Part shown: piece after piece, positions 15,017-23,904 of the stretch
How the letters are laid out: each line of letters opens with the position of its first letter
Numbering within the stretch: position 1 is the stretch's first letter
DNA from: Aquimonas voraii
GTDB taxonomy: Bacteria; Pseudomonadota; Gammaproteobacteria; Xanthomonadales; Xanthomonadaceae
NCBI RefSeq assembly: GCF_900101825.1
Contig: NZ_FNAG01000017.1
Coordinates: 1-52,422 of the forward strand
Reading direction: 5' to 3'
Length of the DNA: 52,422 nt
The notes under the pieces: generated by a model
The model's database searches: none
What the model saw: only the letters and a program-made list of their open reading frames with translations
What the model was told of the DNA's origin: nothing
Made by a program: the position numbers and the translations under genes

Positions 15017-16426
15017 CTACAGCACCGGCGACAGCAGCCGCGCGCCGGCTTCCGCCAGTCTCTGCGCGCGGGTGAGGCGGCGTGGCCGGCGCACCTCGAT
15101 CGCGTTCGCGAAGTCGAGCTGCAGCACGGCCTCCAGCGCGCGCGCCGGGCCGGCGCCGTACAGGTTCAGGCACAGCTCGAAGTTGAGCCGGAAGCTGCGC
15201 GCATCGAAGTTGGCGCTGCCGAGCGTGCACAGGGCTTCGTCGACCAGCAGGGCCTTGGTATGCAGCATGCGCGGGGTGTATTCGAACACGCGCACGCCCG
15301 CGCGCAGCAGCTCGTCGAAGTAGCTGCGGCTGGCATAGGTGACCGTTCGGCTGTCGGCGCGGCGGGGCACCAGCACGCGCACGTCCACCCCGCGCTGGGC
15401 GGCGCGGCTCAGGGCGTACAGGGCCGGCTCGGGCGGCACGAAGTAGGGCGTCACCAGCCAGACCCGCCGCTCGGCATCGCCGATCCCCTGCAGCATCGCG
15501 CGATGGATGGGTTCCTGCGGTGTGTCGGGCCCCGAGGGCAGCCATTGCAGGGGAATCTCACCGGGCGGCAGCAGCGGGAACATGCCGTGCTGTTTCAGCG
15601 GCCGGCGGCTGGCGTACAGCCAGTCCTCGACAAACACCTGCTGCAGGCCGTTCACCGCGGCGCCTTCGATGCGCAGGTGCAGGTCACGGAAGGCCCCGCT
15701 GTGCACGCGCTCGTCCTGGGTATCGCTGACGTTGATGCCGCCGGTGAAGCCGATGCGCCCGTCGATCACCGCGATCTTGCGATGCGTGCGCAGGTTCAGC
15801 AGCGGCCTCAGGGTCGCGAGCCGGAACGGGTGGAAAAACACCACTTCGGCCCCGGCGTCGCGCAGCGGCCGCAGAAAGCGCTTGGACAGGCCTGCGCTGC
15901 CGACGGCGTCGACCAGGAGCCTCACCGCCACGCCAGCGCGGGCGCGCTCCGCAAGCGCATCGCGGACGGCGCAGCCGATCCGGTCGGGCTCGAAGATGTA
16001 GTACTCGCAGTGCACGTGCTCGCGGGCGCCGTGGATGGCCGCCAGCAGGGCCGAGTACGTCGCCGCGCCGTCGCTGAGCAGCTCGATGCGCTGGGCCGTG
16101 GTCGGGGCGATCCGCGTGAGCCTTTCGACCAGCCGCGCCTGACGCTGCTCGAGCGGGCTCGCCAGCGCGGCCAGCACATCGCATTCCGACAGCGGCTCGC
16201 GCTCCAGCCGACGCCGGCTGCGTCGACGCTTGAGCTGCTGGCGGCGGATCCGCACCGGACCCAGCCAGTGGTAGATCGCGAAGCCGACCACGGGCAGCGC
16301 GGCCAGACTCAGGATCCAGGCAAGGGTGCTGACCGGCGGTCGCTTCTGCAGAACGATCCAGACCGACAGGGCGCCCAGATAGAGCGCCCATCCGAGACCC
16401 AGCCAGTAGGCGGCCTGCGAGTCCAT
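15017..16426 (-). CDS. cls: Cardiolipin synthase (phospholipase D family)
   Basis: The 469-residue inner-membrane enzyme joins two phosphatidylglycerol molecules into cardiolipin and glycerol. Two N-terminal membrane helices (about 7-26 and 33-55) are followed by a basic stretch and two phospholipase D domains. Both HKD motifs are intact: HRKIAVID (His215, Lys217, Asp222) and HTKALLVD (His389, Lys391, Asp396), each with a downstream Gly-Ser or Gly-Gly pair. Length matches ClsA-type enzymes. The stop of the upstream PEBP-like gene is only 22 bases away on the same strand, so they may be co-transcribed. Confidence 0.93.
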   Translation of the reverse strand: MDSQAAYWLGLGWALYLGALSVWIVLQKRPPVSTLAWILSLAALPVVGFAIYHWLGPVRIRRQQLKRRRSRRRLEREPLSECDVLAALASPLEQRQARLVERLTRIAPTTAQRIELLSDGAATYSALLAAIHGAREHVHCEYYIFEPDRIGCAVRDALAERARAGVAVRLLVDAVGSAGLSKRFLRPLRDAGAEVVFFHPFRLATLRPLLNLRTHRKIAVIDGRIGFTGGINVSDTQDERVHSGAFRDLHLRIEGAAVNGLQQVFVEDWLYASRRPLKQHGMFPLLPPGEIPLQWLPSGPDTPQEPIHRAMLQGIGDAERRVWLVTPYFVPPEPALYALSRAAQRGVDVRVLVPRRADSRTVTYASRSYFDELLRAGVRVFEYTPRMLHTKALLVDEALCTLGSANFDARSFRLNFELCLNLYGAGPARALEAVLQLDFANAIEVRRPRRLTRAQRLAEAGARLLSPVL

Positions 16427-16448
16427 GCGCGGCCCGGCGGCGCCGGAC

Positions 16449-17075
16449 TCAGCGCAGTTTCGGATTCAGGCTGTAGCTGCCGTAATGCACCGCCTCGGCG
16501 AGCACGTGGCCGTGCATGGCGCGAAGCAGATCGGCCATGCTGAACTTCGCGGGCAGTTTCAGCGTCTCCACATCGAGGGCGAACAGGCGGAAGAAGTAGC
16601 GGTGCAGCAGGGCGTCGTTGAAGGGCGGGCAGGGGCCGTCATAGCCCAGGTAGTCGCCGCCCATGTCGGCGTCACCGGCGAACCAGCCGGTGTAGTCGTT
16701 CTTGCCCTGCACGCTGCCGGCCGGTCCTGATGGCGTCTGCTTGCCGTGCGCGGTGACGCCTTCGCTGCAGCTGCCGGCGGCGATCTCGCGCGCATCCGCC
16801 GGGATGTTCGCCAGCAGCCAGTGCACGAAGTCGACGCGCGGCAGGTCGGCGGGCACTTCGCGGCCGGCCTGGTTGACGTCGTCGGGCTTCGAGGGCACAT
16901 CCGGGTCGACACAGATCAGGGCGAAACTGCGCGTGCCCTCGGGCACTTCGCTCCAGGCCAGATGCGGATTGCGGTTCGACGAGAGGATGCAGGGGCTGTC
17001 CGGGCCGGGCTGGCCAAAGGCGAACTCGGTGGGAATCGGCTGGCCCTGTTCGAAGCTGTCGCTGCGCAGTTTCAT
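16449..17075 (-). CDS. YbhB/YbcL family (PEBP-fold) protein
   Basis: The 208-residue protein has the phosphatidylethanolamine-binding fold of the YbhB/YbcL family, whose bacterial members have no settled function. Family signatures are LICVDPDVPS (the DPDxP ligand-site motif), VHWLLANIP, YDGPCPP and HRYFFRLFALD. There is no signal peptide, so it should be cytoplasmic. GAGAGGA lies about nine bases before the ATG. It is followed by cls on the same strand and preceded by the gamma-carbonic anhydrase gene 33 bases away, so a three-gene operon is likely. Confidence 0.9.
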   Translation of the reverse strand: MKLRSDSFEQGQPIPTEFAFGQPGPDSPCILSSNRNPHLAWSEVPEGTRSFALICVDPDVPSKPDDVNQAGREVPADLPRVDFVHWLLANIPADAREIAAGSCSEGVTAHGKQTPSGPAGSVQGKNDYTGWFAGDADMGGDYLGYDGPCPPFNDALLHRYFFRLFALDVETLKLPAKFSMADLLRAMHGHVLAEAVHYGSYSLNPKLR

Positions 17076-17108
17076 GCGGGGTCGTCCTCTCGTGATGGGG
17101 CGGTGGCT

Positions 17109-17666
17109 TCAAGCCGGTGGATTGAGGTACTTGTCTTTCAGGCGCACGTAGTGGCCGGCCGAGTACATCAGGTTCTCGATTTCGCGGTCGGACAGGCGGC
17201 GCACCAGGCGGCCGGGATTGCCCAGCCACAGTTCGCCCTCACCGACCACCTTGCCCGGTGCGATCAAGGCGCCGGCGCCGACGAAGCCGTGGGTTTTCAC
17301 CACCGCGCCATCCATCACGCTGGCGTGCATGCCGATCAGGCAGCGGTCCTCGATGGTGCAGCCGTGCAGCACCACCGCGTGGCCGACGGTGACGTCGTTG
17401 CCGATGATCGTCGGCCAGCCGTTCTCGCGGGTGTAGGGCCCATCGTGGGTGACGTGCACCACGGTGCCGTCCTGGATCGAGGTGCGTGCGCCGATGCGGA
17501 TGTAGTTGACGTCGGCGCGGATCACCACGCCCGGCCAGATCGAGCTGTCGTCGCCGATCTCGACGTCGCCGATCACCGCCGACATCGGGTCGACCCAAAC
17601 GCGCTGGCCGAGCTTGGGGCTGCGGCCGCAGAAGGCGCGCAAGGGGGAGTAGGGGGCTGTGCTCAT
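17109..17666 (-). CDS. Gamma-carbonic anhydrase family protein
   Basis: The 185-residue protein is a left-handed beta-helix hexapeptide-repeat protein of the gamma-carbonic anhydrase/YrdA/PaaY group. Candidate zinc ligands are in VVHVTH (His71 or His74) and GHAVVLHG (His96, His101). Members form trimers with metal between subunits; some hydrate CO2 and others act as thioesterases, so the substrate here is uncertain. The start at 17666 gives the usual family length; the frame is open for 25 more codons upstream. Only 58 bases separate it from the divergent aldehyde dehydrogenase gene, so promoters must overlap. Confidence 0.9.
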   Translation of the reverse strand: MSTAPYSPLRAFCGRSPKLGQRVWVDPMSAVIGDVEIGDDSSIWPGVVIRADVNYIRIGARTSIQDGTVVHVTHDGPYTRENGWPTIIGNDVTVGHAVVLHGCTIEDRCLIGMHASVMDGAVVKTHGFVGAGALIAPGKVVGEGELWLGNPGRLVRRLSDREIENLMYSAGHYVRLKDKYLNPPA

Positions 17667-17724
17667 GGGCGCGGAGTGTAGCAAGCGCCTTGCCGCTGCC
17701 TCGTGCTGCACTACACTCGGCCGT

Positions 17725-19143
17725 ATGGACCTGCCCAGCACCCCGCTCGAAGAACTGCCGCAGCGCCTCGCCGTGCTGCGCGCCCAGGCCGAACGCGCGC
17801 CGCGTAGCTACGCCGAGCGTCGCGAGGATCTCCACGACCTGCGCGCCGCGGTCAAGCTCAACCTGCCGGAACTCGTGCGCGCGATGGACGCCGACTTCGG
17901 CTGTCGCAGCCGCCACGAGACCTTGATTTCCGACGGCATGACCGTGCTGTCCGAGATCGACCACCTGATCGGCCACCTGAAGAAGTGGATGCGGCCTCGG
18001 CGGCGCTGGATCAGCCCGCTGTTCTGGCCGGCCACCGCCGAGGTGCGCTACCAGGCGCTGGGCGTGGTGGGCGTGATTTCGCCCTGGAACTATCCGGTCA
18101 ATCTGGCCCTGGTGCCGCTGGCGACCGCCCTGGCCGCCGGCAATGCGGTGTATCTCAAGCCGAGTGAACACACGCCGCGCACCAGCCAGGCCTTGTTCGA
18201 CCTGCTGCGCTCCATCTATCCCCGCAACCGCGTCGAGGTGGCGCTGGGTGGGGCCGATGTGGCCGCGGCGTTCGCCGGCCTGCCCTTCGACCATCTGTTT
18301 TTCACCGGCTCGACCGCGGTCGGCCGCAAGGTGATGGCCGCGGCGGCGCCGAACCTGACGCCGGTGACCCTGGAGCTCGGCGGCAAGTCGCCGGTGATCC
18401 TGGCGCCGGGCTATCCGATCGAACGCGCGGCGGCACGCATCGCTTCGGGCAAGTTCATCAATGCCGGCCAGACCTGCATCGCGCCCGACTACCTGCTGGT
18501 GCCGCAGGACCAGGTCGAGCCGCTGGTGGCGGCGCTCAAGGCCGAGGCGCGCGCGCGCTATCCGGACATCAGCATGGGCCCGGACTACACCCGCATCATC
18601 AACCGCGCGCAGTACCAGCGTCTGGTCGATTGGCGCGAAGAGGCCCGCGCGCGGGGCGCGCGCATCGAGCCCTTGATCGAGGTGGAACCCGAGCTCGCCG
18701 ACAGCCAGCGCCTGGTCGCGCCGACCCTGGTGCTGGACGCGCCCGAGGACTGCCGGCTGATGCAGGAGGAGATCTTCGGCCCGCTGCTGCCGATCGTGCC
18801 CTACCGCGAATTCAGCGAGGCCATCGACTACGTGAAGCGCCGTGACCGCCCGCTGGCCCTGTACCTGTTCGACCACGAGTCGCGGCGCATTGAGCACCTG
18901 CTGGAGCACACCATCGCCGGCTCGGTGGCGATCAACGACACCGTGCTGCAGTTCGCCCAGAACAACCTGCCCTTCGGCGGCATCGGCCCCAGCGGCATGG
19001 GCAGCTACCACGGCGAGGCCGGCTTCCGCACCTTCAGCAAGGAGAAGCCGGTGTTCCGGCAGGCGCGCTGGTCGGGCATGGCCCTGTTCAAGCCGCCCTA
19101 CCGCGGGCTGGCGGATCGGCTGGTGCGCTTCCTCACACGCTGA
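17725..19143 (+). CDS. calB: Coniferyl-aldehyde dehydrogenase
   Basis: A 472-residue NAD(P)-dependent aldehyde dehydrogenase of the coniferyl-aldehyde group. The general base is Glu217 in TLELGGKSP and the nucleophile Cys251 in NAGQTCIAPDY; the cofactor loop FTGSTAVG and the C-terminal PFGGIGPSGMGSYHGEAG are typical. Known members oxidise coniferyl aldehyde to ferulate, and relatives act on medium-chain aliphatic aldehydes. No lignin-pathway gene is nearby, so a general detoxifying role is possible. The ATG at 17725 gives family length. Confidence 0.9.
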   Translation: MDLPSTPLEELPQRLAVLRAQAERAPRSYAERREDLHDLRAAVKLNLPELVRAMDADFGCRSRHETLISDGMTVLSEIDHLIGHLKKWMRPRRRWISPLFWPATAEVRYQALGVVGVISPWNYPVNLALVPLATALAAGNAVYLKPSEHTPRTSQALFDLLRSIYPRNRVEVALGGADVAAAFAGLPFDHLFFTGSTAVGRKVMAAAAPNLTPVTLELGGKSPVILAPGYPIERAAARIASGKFINAGQTCIAPDYLLVPQDQVEPLVAALKAEARARYPDISMGPDYTRIINRAQYQRLVDWREEARARGARIEPLIEVEPELADSQRLVAPTLVLDAPEDCRLMQEEIFGPLLPIVPYREFSEAIDYVKRRDRPLALYLFDHESRRIEHLLEHTIAGSVAINDTVLQFAQNNLPFGGIGPSGMGSYHGEAGFRTFSKEKPVFRQARWSGMALFKPPYRGLADRLVRFLTR

Positions 19144-19201
19144 GCCGGCCTCCGGACTGCCCCAAAGCGACGGCCTGCGCTCGCCCGGCAGGGGAGCGAT
19201 G

Positions 19202-19236
19202 CAGCCCGGCCTGGCCCACCACCCTCGCCCGGGCTG
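19202..19236 (+). terminator. Hairpin downstream of the aldehyde dehydrogenase gene
   Basis: CAGCCCGG at 19202-19209 pairs with CCGGGCTG at 19229-19236 around a 19-base loop. It lies 58 bases after the dehydrogenase stop. There is no T-tract, so termination is only suggested. Confidence 0.35.
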
Positions 19237-19248
19237 TCGCAGCGAACA

Positions 19249-19277
19249 GCGGGCTGAACTGGGGATATTCAGCCCGC
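19249..19277. promoter_or_regulatory. Ten-base-pair perfect hairpin upstream of an ECF sigma gene
   Basis: GCGGGCTGAA at 19249-19258 pairs exactly with 19268-19277, loop of nine bases. It sits about 120 bases ahead of the sigma factor start and 12 bases after another hairpin. It may be a terminator for the preceding gene, an operator, or part of the sigma mRNA leader. Confidence 0.4.
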
Positions 19278-19395
19278 GACCGACCCGATTCAGAGCTTTT
19301 CAAGCCTGCGCGGCTTGTCGGTGTCGACCGCGCCATGCATGTTCATCCGCTCAGTGACCGGGGGGTCCTGCGTGGACGACTGCAGCCACAGCACC

Positions 19396-19974
19396 ATGAA
19401 CCCGGCCGGCATCGGCGATCCGCTGGTGCGGGCGATCGCGGCCGGCGACAGCGAGGCCGAACGCAGCTTCATCGAGCGCTACGGCCGCGGCGTGCGTGCG
19501 CTGGTCGTGCGGGCTTGCCGTCCGGGCGATCCGGTGGTCGACGACCTCGTCCAAGAGGTCCTGCTGACCGTGCTGGGCCGCCTGCGCCAGGGTGCCCTCA
19601 AGGATCCCAATGCGCTGCCGGCCTACCTGCAGGCGACCATCGCCCACGCCACCCGCGCCGAGTACCGGCGCCGCGGCCTGCGCGGAGAGGTGGTCGAAAG
19701 TGCTTGCCTCGAAGCGCTGCCCGCGCCTGGCCCGGGTCCCGCCGAACAGCTGCACCAGCAGCATCTGCAGCGGGCACTGGCCGAACTGATGAAAGCCCTG
19801 CCAGTGCCGCGCGACCGCGCGGTCCTGCGCGGCTTCTACCTGGAGCAGCGCGAGCGTGATGAGCTCTGCGCCGAGCTCGGCATCGACGAACCGCATTTCC
19901 GGCGGGTGCTGCACCGCGCTCGCGAGCGTCTGCGCGGGCTGATCGAATCTTCGGCCTTCGGCCTGGTCGACTGA
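19396..19974 (+). CDS. ECF-type RNA polymerase sigma factor
   Basis: The 192-residue protein shows sigma region 2 (DDLVQEVLLTVLGRLRQG, about residues 56-75) and region 4 (LPVPRDRAVLRGFYLEQR to RVLHRARERLRGLI), with no region 3, as in extracytoplasmic-function sigma factors. I took ATG at 19396; the frame is open to a TTG at 19315 and has another ATG at 19339, so the N-terminus is uncertain. A membrane anti-sigma-like gene with a frame break follows 174 bases later, then a DNA glycosylase gene. This order suggests a stress regulon, but the signal is not known. Confidence 0.82.
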   Translation: MNPAGIGDPLVRAIAAGDSEAERSFIERYGRGVRALVVRACRPGDPVVDDLVQEVLLTVLGRLRQGALKDPNALPAYLQATIAHATRAEYRRRGLRGEVVESACLEALPAPGPGPAEQLHQQHLQRALAELMKALPVPRDRAVLRGFYLEQRERDELCAELGIDEPHFRRVLHRARERLRGLIESSAFGLVD

Positions 19975-20148
19975 GCCGCGCGGGGAGGTCGATCCGTCGG
20001 CCAAGCGAGCGGCCAGGCAGCCGGGCCAAAAACCGCGACAATCGCGAAGCTCATCACATTTGAGTGCGCCCGCTGCCCGCCCGCTGGGACAGGCGGGTGA
20101 GGATGCGCTCCTGCGGCGACGTACCTGCTGATCCCAACCTGCCTGCCC

Positions 20149-20840
20149 ATGAGCCTGCCTGATCCGCTGACCCCCCTGCGTCCCAGGCTTGAGCAGGCCT
20201 GGCTGCAGCGCTACCTGGAGCGCGAGCTCGCGCCTGATGAGCAGGCCTGGTTCGAAGCCTACCTGCTGACCCGGCCACACCTGCTGGCCGCACTGGAAGC
20301 CGACAGCGCCCTGCGCGCGGTGCTGGCTGCGCCGGCCGCGGGCCGGTTGTTCGAAGCCGCAGCCCCTGGGTCCGCTGACGCGACCCGGCTTGAACCCGCA
20401 GCCCACCCCCTGCCGAAGCCGCCCGTCAGACGTCCGGGGTCCTGCTGGCGCTGGCCGCCGGTTTCATGGGCGGCATCGGTCTCGCCAGCCTGTTGCCGCC
20501 CGTGACCCCACCTGTGGCCGACGCCCCGCCTGCGATCGAAGCGCCCGCGCGTCTGCGTTTCGACCCGCTGCGCTTGACGCCGGACGAACCGAACGGGGCG
20601 GCCGGCGATCCGCGCGCCAGCCAGCTGGTGGTCGACATCGTGCTGCCCGCGGGCAGCCGCATCGCCTCCGCGCATGCAACGCTGGTCGAACGCCGCATCG
20701 CCCTGCCGATCGCGGTGGTGTCCGCCGAGGGCCTCGCTACCTACACCCTGCCGAGCAGCTGGCAGGGGCGGGCGCGGCTGCACTTCGAGCTGCAGTCCGC
20801 GGCCGGGGCGCGCATCCCTGCCGTCGAGGGAGTTCTGTGA
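20149..20840 (+). pseudogene. Anti-sigma-factor-like single-pass membrane protein, frame-broken
   Basis: Two overlapping frames together make one sensible protein. The first (from ATG 20149) gives a cytoplasmic domain with YLERELAPDEQAWFEAYLL and TRPHLLAALEADS, the pattern of anti-sigma N-terminal domains without the zinc ligands. Near the five-C run at 20406-20410 the second frame takes over with PAEAARQTSGV, a membrane helix (VLLALAAGFMGGIGLASLL) and a periplasmic domain rich in beta strands ending at 20840. The second stop overlaps the GTG of the glycosylase gene, supporting translation of the second frame. It may be a sequencing error, a true inactivating mutation, phase variation, or programmed frameshifting. 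Confidence 0.65.
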
Positions 20841-21484
20841 GGCCGGTCCTGATCCATCCGCGCGGCTTCGACCTTGAGGCCGCACGCCGCGCGCTGGCAC
20901 GGCGCGACCCGCGCCTGGCCGCGGCCATGCGAAGAATCGGTCCGCTCGACGTCGGTACGCGTTGGTCCGAGCCTTTCGACACCGTCGACGTCCTCGCGCG
21001 CGCGATCCTGTACCAGCAGCTGTCCGGCAAGGCCGCGGCGACGATCGTCGGCCGCGTCGAGCGCGCGATCGGCGCCGAGCGCCTGCACGTCGACACGCTC
21101 GCGCGCATTGACGACGAGCGCCTGCGCGCCTGTGGCGTTTCCGCCGCCAAGGCGCGGGCCCTGCGCGACCTGTGCGCGCGCGCCGAGGGCGGCGAGGTGC
21201 CCGATGCGCGGCGGCTGGCACGGATGGACAGCGAGGCCATCGTCGAGCAGCTGAGCGCGGTACGCGGCATCGGCCGCTGGACAGTCGAAATGCTGCTGAT
21301 CTTCCGCCTGGGTCGGCCCGACGTGCTGCCGCTGGATGACCTCGGCATCCGCCGCGGCACGCAATGGCTGGATGGCCTCGATGCCGCGCCGGGACGCCGT
21401 GAGCTGGCCGAGCGCGGCGAAGCCTGGGCGCCCTGGCGCAGCCTCGCCGCGCTCTACCTGTGGCGGATCGCGGACGGCGGCTGA
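20837..21484 (+). CDS. DNA-3-methyladenine glycosylase II, HhH-GPD family
   Basis: The 215-residue protein belongs to the AlkA/Mag base-excision glycosylases, which remove alkylated purines. ARAILYQQLSGKAA marks the start of the domain, LSAVRGIGRWTVEMLL is the helix-hairpin-helix, and LPLDDLGIRRG holds the catalytic Asp. It lacks the N-terminal domain of E. coli AlkA and has the length of the compact Mag type. It starts with GTG at 20837, with GAGGGAG upstream, overlapping the anti-sigma-like gene by four bases. Co-translation with a sigma/anti-sigma-like pair is unusual for this enzyme. Confidence 0.9.
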   Translation: MRPVLIHPRGFDLEAARRALARRDPRLAAAMRRIGPLDVGTRWSEPFDTVDVLARAILYQQLSGKAAATIVGRVERAIGAERLHVDTLARIDDERLRACGVSAAKARALRDLCARAEGGEVPDARRLARMDSEAIVEQLSAVRGIGRWTVEMLLIFRLGRPDVLPLDDLGIRRGTQWLDGLDAAPGRRELAERGEAWAPWRSLAALYLWRIADGG

Positions 21485-21587
21485 GGGACGCTGCGATCCC
21501 GTGTCCGCTGTCGCGCCGCCGGTGGACTGGACGGACGCTGGGCGCACCCGCTGGGCGGCGTCGTGCGCGTGCCGACGGATCCGCGGA

Positions 21588-23813
21588 TCACGGCGCCGGA
21601 GCGCACTGCCCCGGCGTGGCGCTGCGCGCGGCTTCGACCCGGCTGCGGAACTCGGGACTGACCGGCATCGACAGCGTCTCCGCGAACAGTGCCTGTGCGC
21701 GCTCGCTCTCGCCCAGGGCCAGGGCGATCCGGGCTGCCAGCAGCAGATCGGCCGGAGAAGCTGCCAGCCCGAGCTGCTCGGCCAGCGCGCGCGCCTCTTC
21801 CTGCAGCGTCCGCGCCTCACCAGGCTGACAGCGCCTCAGCGCCAGGCTGGCCCGTTGCATCAGCAGATGCACATGCTCGGCTTGGCGGATGCCGGCCGCC
21901 TTCTGCGCCAACTCGGATTCGATCTGCGCCAGCTCCCCTTCGGCGCCGTCAGCATCCCCAGCCAGTTCCAGGGCACGGGCAAGGTTGAAGCGCTGCGCAC
22001 GCAGGTCGCTGGGGTAGACCTCCGGAATGGCCTCGACTGCCGCGAGCACCTCCCGACGCAGCGCCACGAGGCGCGCGTAGTCGCCTCGATTTTCGATGCG
22101 CGCCGCCTGCTCGCCCAGCACCAGCGCGCGCAGGAGATGCGATTCCGGCAGCCAGGCGCGCGCCTGCTGCGCGGTGCTTTCGATTTGTGCGTCCAGCCGC
22201 GGATCCTGGCTGCGCCGGAACAGATCGATCCGGGTCAGGCCGATGCGGATCGCCGCGGTGGCCGCGGTCTCGGCGTAGGGCCCAGGGCCCAGCTGCGCCT
22301 GCGCACGATCCAGCAGAACACCGGCCTCATCCCAACGGCCAAGCTGCACCGCCATGCGCGCCGCCTCGCGCAGGCTGTAGGCGTTGTCGGAGACATCGCG
22401 CACACCCTCGCCGTGCTCGGCCGAGGCGACGAACAGGGGCTTGGCCTCGGCCCAGCGGCCAGCGTTGAGGTAGGACGAGGCCAGCAGGAACTCGAGCTCG
22501 GCGCGCGCCAGTCGATCGCCGCCGGCTTCCGCCTCCAGGCGATCGCGCATGCGATCCAGCAGGTCGGTGGCCAGCAGCGGGCTGCCGTCCTCGCGGCGGC
22601 CCGCCGCGCCCTGCAACACGCCGGCCAGGAAGCGGTACTGCAACGAACGCGTGGCGTTGGCGCGTTCGGCCTCGAGCCGGGCGGCCACCGCCGAGGCGCG
22701 TTCGTGCTGCAGCCAGACCACGCTGCCTGCCAGCAGCAGCAGGGCCCCGGTGCCCAGGCTGACCGGCAGGCGATGCCGACCGAGGAACTTGCGCAGCCGG
22801 TACAGGCGCGTATCGGCCGCGGCCCGCAGTGGGCGGCCCGCGACATAGCGCGCCAACTCCTCGCGCAGTGCGTCGACGGTCGGATAGCGCTGCGCCGGCG
22901 CGTCTGCACAGGCCATGGCGATCACCCCGCGAAGCTCGGCGTCGATCGGCAGCACCGGGAAATCGCGGCGTTCGCGGGCACTTGCATCGCCCTCGAGCAG
23001 TTCGCGCAGCATCACGCCCAGCGCATAGACGTCGCTGGCGGTGCTGATCGCGCGGCCCTCGCGCTGTTCGGGGCTCGCATAGCCCTCGGTCCAGACCCGC
23101 GTCGATGCATCTCGGCGGGCGCTGTCCTCGCCCAGCTCGATCAGCTTGGCGACGCCGAAATCGAGCAGCTTGGGCTCGCCGTCGGCGCGTACCAGCACGT
23201 TGCCGGGCTTCAGGTCGCGGTGAATCACCAGCTGCTGGTGCGCATGCGCCACCGCTTGGGCGATGCGGTCGAACAGCCCCAGACGCTGCGCCAGCGACAG
23301 CGCATGGCTGGCGACATGGGCGAGCAGGGGCTGCCCCTCGATGTACTCCAGCGCGACCCAGGGCTGGCCGTCGGCGGTCTCGCCGCCGTCGATCAGGCGG
23401 GCGATACCGGGGTGGTCGAGCTGGGCGAGGATCCGCCGCTCCTGACGCAGGCGCTTGCGGCTGTCTTCGGTGGGAAAGCCGCGGATCAGCTTGATCGCCG
23501 CACGCTGCTCGAAGGGACCGTCGGCGCGCTCGGCCAGTAGCACGGTGCCCATGCCGCCGGCACCCAGCTCGCGCAGGATCCGCCAGGGACCCAGCTGGGC
23601 GCCGGGCGCACGGGCGCGCAGCAGGGCATCGCCAAAACCGGCCAGCACCGCCCGCACCGGATCCTCGGAATGGGTGTCGGCCCGCAGCAGACGTTCGACC
23701 TCGGTGCGCAGCCCTTCCGGCAGCGCCGACAGCGCCGCGGCGCGCGCTTCCAAGGGCAGGGCGACGATGCGGTCGAAGGCTTCGGCCAGCGCGTTGAAGG
23801 GCGTCTCGGGCAT
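21588..23813 (-). CDS. Transmembrane Ser/Thr protein kinase with helical repeat C-terminus
   Basis: A 741-residue Hanks-type kinase. Residues 1-70 hold a short helical region (PLEARAAALSALPEGLRTEV) common ahead of such kinases. The kinase domain has the glycine loop GAGGMG (84-89), Lys108 in AIKLI, HRDLKPGN, DFGVAK and YASPEQ. A membrane helix (GALLLLAGSVVWL, about 355-372) precedes a long alpha-helical, TPR-like C-terminus that would face the periplasm. All catalytic residues are present. Unlike the related kinase at 44962 it has no sigma-factor partner next to it. It is divergent from prlC. Confidence 0.9.
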   Translation of the reverse strand: MPETPFNALAEAFDRIVALPLEARAAALSALPEGLRTEVERLLRADTHSEDPVRAVLAGFGDALLRARAPGAQLGPWRILRELGAGGMGTVLLAERADGPFEQRAAIKLIRGFPTEDSRKRLRQERRILAQLDHPGIARLIDGGETADGQPWVALEYIEGQPLLAHVASHALSLAQRLGLFDRIAQAVAHAHQQLVIHRDLKPGNVLVRADGEPKLLDFGVAKLIELGEDSARRDASTRVWTEGYASPEQREGRAISTASDVYALGVMLRELLEGDASARERRDFPVLPIDAELRGVIAMACADAPAQRYPTVDALREELARYVAGRPLRAAADTRLYRLRKFLGRHRLPVSLGTGALLLLAGSVVWLQHERASAVAARLEAERANATRSLQYRFLAGVLQGAAGRREDGSPLLATDLLDRMRDRLEAEAGGDRLARAELEFLLASSYLNAGRWAEAKPLFVASAEHGEGVRDVSDNAYSLREAARMAVQLGRWDEAGVLLDRAQAQLGPGPYAETAATAAIRIGLTRIDLFRRSQDPRLDAQIESTAQQARAWLPESHLLRALVLGEQAARIENRGDYARLVALRREVLAAVEAIPEVYPSDLRAQRFNLARALELAGDADGAEGELAQIESELAQKAAGIRQAEHVHLLMQRASLALRRCQPGEARTLQEEARALAEQLGLAASPADLLLAARIALALGESERAQALFAETLSMPVSPEFRSRVEAARSATPGQCAPAP

Positions 23814-23904
23814 GTCGGGGCAGGTGGGTGAAGGCCGGCAGTCTAGTGCGGCGCTGGTCGGGATGCTCTTGCCCTTCGCCGCTGCGCCCACCATCTTGCC
23901 GCCC

